DNA of 64,000 nucleotides from Epiperipatus broadwayi (Eukaryota > Onychophora > Udeonychophora > Euonychophora > Peripatidae): NCBI GenBank assembly GCA_028023455.1, contig JAQFVV010006718.1:367279-431278 (forward strand). Reading direction: 5' to 3'. Position 1 is the stretch's first letter, and every line of letters starts with the position of its first letter. Under the pieces are notes generated by a model that had not been told where the DNA came from, made no database searches, and worked only from the letters and a program-made list of their open reading frames with translations. Both the position numbers and the translations under genes were made by a program. Positions 61,043 through 64,000 of the stretch are shown piece after piece.

Positions 61043-61533
61043 AAAATGACCAGGATCAATTCATGCTAGAGATTAAGTTAAGTAACAAAAGAGTAGAAAT
61101 GGAAATAGATAGTGGCTCAGGAATTTCGTTAATATCTATGAAAAAGTGGAAGGAAATATCCACAGAGAGCCCTCAGATTAAAATACAGAAAGCTAACATT
61201 AACGTTAGAGATGTCAACGGGGACCCGATCAAGTTAATTGGGAAATCCGAAGTAGTAGTTGGTTTTAAAAATAAAAACTACAAATTACCTATATATATAG
61301 TAGATAAAGATATTAGTCCATTAATAGGAAGAAACTGGTTTAAAGACTTAGGCATTAAATTTAATATAGTTAAAAAGGTCTCGGTGGAAAAAGAAATGAT
61401 AGAGTTATATCGGAATTTATTTACGGAAGATTTAGGTTTGATAAAATCAAAGCCCATTGACTTGCAGTTAAATGAAAATGCTAAACCGGTTATTTGTAAA
61501 CCAGAAAAATACCTTTTGCACAAAGGCAGTTAG
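61030..61533 (+). CDS. Gypsy protease and start of RT
   Basis: The pol frame opens in the gag overlap, in the -1 frame. Retropepsin motifs are MEIDSGSGISLIS (D-S-G active site, about 61099-61137) and ISPLIGRNWFKDLGI (flap/ILG-like region, 61312-61356). The frame continues into the RT entry region (LFTEDLGLIKSKPIDLQL) and stops at 61531 because of a frameshift. The protein would cleave gag-pol. No separate start is needed if it is made by frameshifting; the first ATG is at 61063. Confidence 0.8.
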   Translation, partial: KNILKNDQDQFMLEIKLSNKRVEMEIDSGSGISLISMKKWKEISTESPQIKIQKANINVRDVNGDPIKLIGKSEVVVGFKNKNYKLPIYIVDKDISPLIGRNWFKDLGIKFNIVKKVSVEKEMIELYRNLFTEDLGLIKSKPIDLQLNENAKPVICKPEKYLLHKGS

Positions 61534-62171
61534 TAGAGGAAAAAATAGAAGCATTAGTTAAAAAAGACGTGTTATCCCCAGTCGAGGAGGCGGATTGGCC
61601 ACACCGATTATTGTATTAACAAAACCAGACGGAAAAATTAGGCTGTGTGAAGATTATAGAACAACAGTGAATAAGTATCTTAATAAAGAAGCTTACCCGT
61701 GAGATTCTCAGTAATCTAGCTAAAGCAAAAAATTTTGCGAAATTGGATTTAAATTCGGCATATCACCAACTAAAAGTACGGATGATACAGCTCGGTTATT
61801 AACAATTACGACCCCTTTTGGATTATTCAAATGTAATCGTCTCCCTTTTGGAATTACATCAGCTCCAATTTCAAGCAAAAATAAATTCAATATTACAAGG
61901 CTTGGAAGGAGTGACGCCATATTATGACGATGTTTTGATTGCTGCGACGTCACCGGAAAAATAAAGAAGTAAAATTCGGAAAGTATGCGAGAAACTAAAT
62001 AACGCAGGGGTAAAATTAAATGTTAAAAAATGCATTTGGGAAACTGGAGAATTAAAGTTTTTAGGCCATCTTATTTCAGAAAAAGGGAAAAGTCCATTTA
62101 CTGAAAAAATTAGGGCAGTCAAAGATGTTCCAAGCCCAATAAATGTCAAACAACTTCAAGCTTTCCTAGGT
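61534..62171 (+). pseudogene. Gypsy reverse transcriptase core, frameshifted
   Basis: RT motifs lie in different frames: VKKDVLSPVEE, TKPDGKIRLCEDYRT (61620-61663), AKNFAKLDLNSAYHQLKV (motif A, 61728-61781), TPFGLFKCNRLPFGI (61812-61855), YYDDVLIA (motif C, 61921-61944) and VKKCIWETGELKFLGHLIS (62022-62078). At least four small indels separate them, one near 61595, one near 61700, one near 61783 and one in the 61860-61900 stretch. The enzyme is therefore inactive in this copy although the catalytic aspartates remain. Confidence 0.85.
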
Positions 62172-62876
62172 TTGATTAATTTTTTCGAACCTTTTCTAAA
62201 GAACAAAGCGATGGTTGCAACTCCTCTATACGAACTGCTACGCATAGATCAGAAATGGATTTGGAATACCAAACATGAAAAAGCGTTTAAAGCAGTTAAG
62301 GAATTGTTAACCTCTAGTAGCTTATTAGTGCATTTTGATAGCGACAAAGACATCACTATTACTACGGATGCAACACAATACGGAATTGGAGCAGTTTTAG
62401 CGCATCAAATAGACGGGCATGAACGTCCTGGAGATTATGCTTCTCGAACTTTGTCTAAAGCTGAAAAAAATTATAGTAAGCTGGACAAAGAAGCTTTGGC
62501 AGTCATGTTTGCTGTGAAAAAATTTCACCAGTTTATATATGGACGGAAATTTGAATTAGTAACAGATCACAAACCTTTGTTAGGGATTATAGGAAAAGAT
62601 AATCCGATGCCAGAGCATTTAAGTCCACGCATGCTCAGATGGGCTAATACACTTACTGCTTACAATTTCAATCTAAAATATCAAAAAGGAAAGATAATTT
62701 CTCATGCGGACGCTCTATCTAGAGTGCCCGGAAATAATGACAACTATGAAACTGATGTTGAAGTTAATCACATTGACAATATGAAATCACAAGTCATAAA
62801 TAGTAAAGTAGTTCAGACATGGACAAATGAAAATGACGGGTATGCATTACTTAGGAAATGGATAGGCAAAGGTTGA
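62172..62876 (+). CDS. Gypsy RT connection and RNase H domain
   Basis: An open frame covering the end of RT, PLYELLRIDQKWIW and then RNase H with ITTDATQYGIGAVLAH (first Asp), SKLDKEALAVMFAVKKFHQF (Glu) and LVTDHKPLLGIIG (second Asp), followed by HADALSRVP. All three acidic residues are present. It ends at a UGA (62874) in a KG-stop-PNKKP context. Downstream sequence in the same frame continues the polyprotein. Confidence 0.85.
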   Translation: MINFFEPFLKNKAMVATPLYELLRIDQKWIWNTKHEKAFKAVKELLTSSSLLVHFDSDKDITITTDATQYGIGAVLAHQIDGHERPGDYASRTLSKAEKNYSKLDKEALAVMFAVKKFHQFIYGRKFELVTDHKPLLGIIGKDNPMPEHLSPRMLRWANTLTAYNFNLKYQKGKIISHADALSRVPGNNDNYETDVEVNHIDNMKSQVINSKVVQTWTNENDGYALLRKWIGKG

Positions 62877-64000
62877 CCTAATAAAAAACCTGAAAATGTA
62901 GCAATGGGGTTTTGGGCCAATAGAGACCAATTGTCGGTCTGTAAAGGGTGTATTAATAAGGGAGACAGAGTAGTTATATCTCCTATAGGGAGAATGAAAG
63001 TTCTAGAACTTTTGCATCAGGGGCACCCAGGCATCGTGCGAGCTAAAGCTCTAGGTCAGAGTTATGTTTGGTGGCTACAGATAAGTAATGATATTGAAAA
63101 GTATATTAAGAAATATGATAAATGTAAGTCTGAAATAGCTCTGCCGAATAAACAATATTCTTCTTGGCCTAAACCAATATATCCGTGACAAAGACTTCAT
63201 ATAGACCATGCGGGTCCAATAAAAGGAAGAAATTATTTAATTTTAATCGATGCTTTCTCTAAATGGATAGAATGTCATGAGGTTAAAAATACTAGTGCAA
63301 ACGAAACAATAAAATGTTTAACAGACATATTTTATATACATGGATTTCCACAAGTAATCGTCTCTGACAATGAAACTGGATTTGCGAATGAAGAATTAAA
63401 AATACAATTTGGAAAATGGGACATCAAACATGTATTTACACCCCCTTATCACCCTGAATCAAATGGTTTGGCGGAAAACGCGGTAGGGCAAGTGAAGAAA
63501 TATTTAATAAAAAACAAAAATACGGATATGAAAAACATCTTACAGGAATTCATGATGTATCAACATATAACTTCATCAACAACGACTGGAAAATCGCCAG
63601 CTGAAATGTTATCAACAACGACTGGAAAATCGCCAGCTGAAATGTTATTCGGTCAGAAAATACGAACTAATTTAGATTTTTTGCGACCTGATACACACAT
63701 ATATAAATATAACCAAGACCCAGTGAAAAACTTTAACATTGGAGATGTGGTAATATTCAGAGATATACTACGCAAACAAAGGGTTAATGGAAAAATTCAA
63801 CGGGCGCGATCAAAGCAAATTTATGATATTAAAGGCGAAAACGGAAACATACATAAGCATCACAAAAATCATATTCGTAAAATTGAAGATGACATACAAC
63901 TAGATATGTTCCAGCAGTTCCAACATGCAAATGAAAAGAATTCAGATAAACAGATGATACTGACCGACATCGAAGAAGATGCGGTAGAAGAAGATAAAAT
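62877..64000 (+). pseudogene. Gypsy integrase, open to the window edge after one UGA
   Basis: The same frame as RNase H continues. The zinc-binding region has LLHQGHPGIVRAKALGQSYV and DKCKSE, so one of the two usual cysteines is missing. A UGA at 63186 is followed by LHIDHAGPIKGRNYL (first catalytic Asp), VIVSDNETGFANEEL (second Asp) and PPYHPESNGLAENAVG (Glu), the full DDE triad. A 12-residue block STTTGKSPAEML is repeated in tandem at 63576-63647. From 63189 there is no stop to the last base. The protein would insert element cDNA. Confidence 0.85.
63576..63647 (+). repeat. In-frame 36-bp tandem duplication in integrase
   Basis: 63576-63611 and 63612-63647 are identical, each encoding STTTGKSPAEML. 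The duplication keeps the reading frame and lies between the catalytic core and the C-terminal domain. Confidence 0.95.

Larger units (their letters stand above)
59464..64000 (+). mobile_element. Gypsy LTR retrotransposon, running off the window
   Basis: Order on the plus strand is probable 5' LTR, leader, gag, protease, RT (frameshifted), RNase H and integrase, continuing past the window end. RNase H before integrase identifies the Gypsy order. The 3' LTR is not included. Coding parts are well preserved except for frameshifts in RT and two UGA stops where a tryptophan is usual. Confidence 0.9.

Overview
This is eukaryotic nuclear DNA from an AT-rich, repeat-dense animal genome. I find no prokaryotic signature, no operons, no real tRNA or rRNA gene, and no host gene I can name with confidence. 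The mix of Penelope-like elements (PLEs) with GIY-YIG domains, Gypsy elements, RTE and CR1/Jockey-type LINEs, hAT, pogo-like and mariner relics and tRNA-headed short repeats fits an invertebrate. I cannot narrow the phylum from sequence alone. Almost everything recognisable is a mobile element, most of it broken by stops and frameshifts.

Layout. 1.46-4.15 kb: PLE with terminal direct repeats, then an RTE 3' scrap. 6.0-8.0 kb: non-autonomous hAT element filled with AT-rich repeats. 9.0-9.7 kb: a tRNA-headed repeat split by a PLE fragment that has a 14-bp target duplication. 11.4-13.9 kb: a 2.5-kb palindrome made from two PLE 3' halves. 17.2-18.2 kb: pogo-like non-autonomous transposon. 19.7-20.3 kb: a foldback related to the flank of another PLE. 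24.4-26.2 kb: an inverted repeat pair split by a LINE fragment. 26.2-28.3 kb: minus-strand Gypsy with 5' LTR, gag and protease. 29.0-34.7 kb: decayed LINE with an esterase remnant, endonuclease and RT, split by an LTR-like insertion. 36.6-38.0 kb: RTE endonuclease and mariner relics. 46.4-47.8 kb: eroded Gypsy. 50.1-55.2 kb: a nearly intact two-ORF LINE lying inside a long (ATT)n array. 57.1-58.1 kb: minus-strand PLE relic. 59.5-64.0 kb: a Gypsy element with good RNase H and integrase coding that runs off the window.

The most interesting theme is the PLEs. Several PLE-derived segments sit in inverted, snap-back arrangements. One PLE 3' tail is joined to a tRNA-like sequence with an upstream-type box A, and the same tRNA-plus-tail module also occurs alone, as expected for a short element mobilised by a PLE. 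The second theme is the LINE at 50.6 kb: its two ORFs share one reading frame and are separated only by a UAG in a readthrough-like context.
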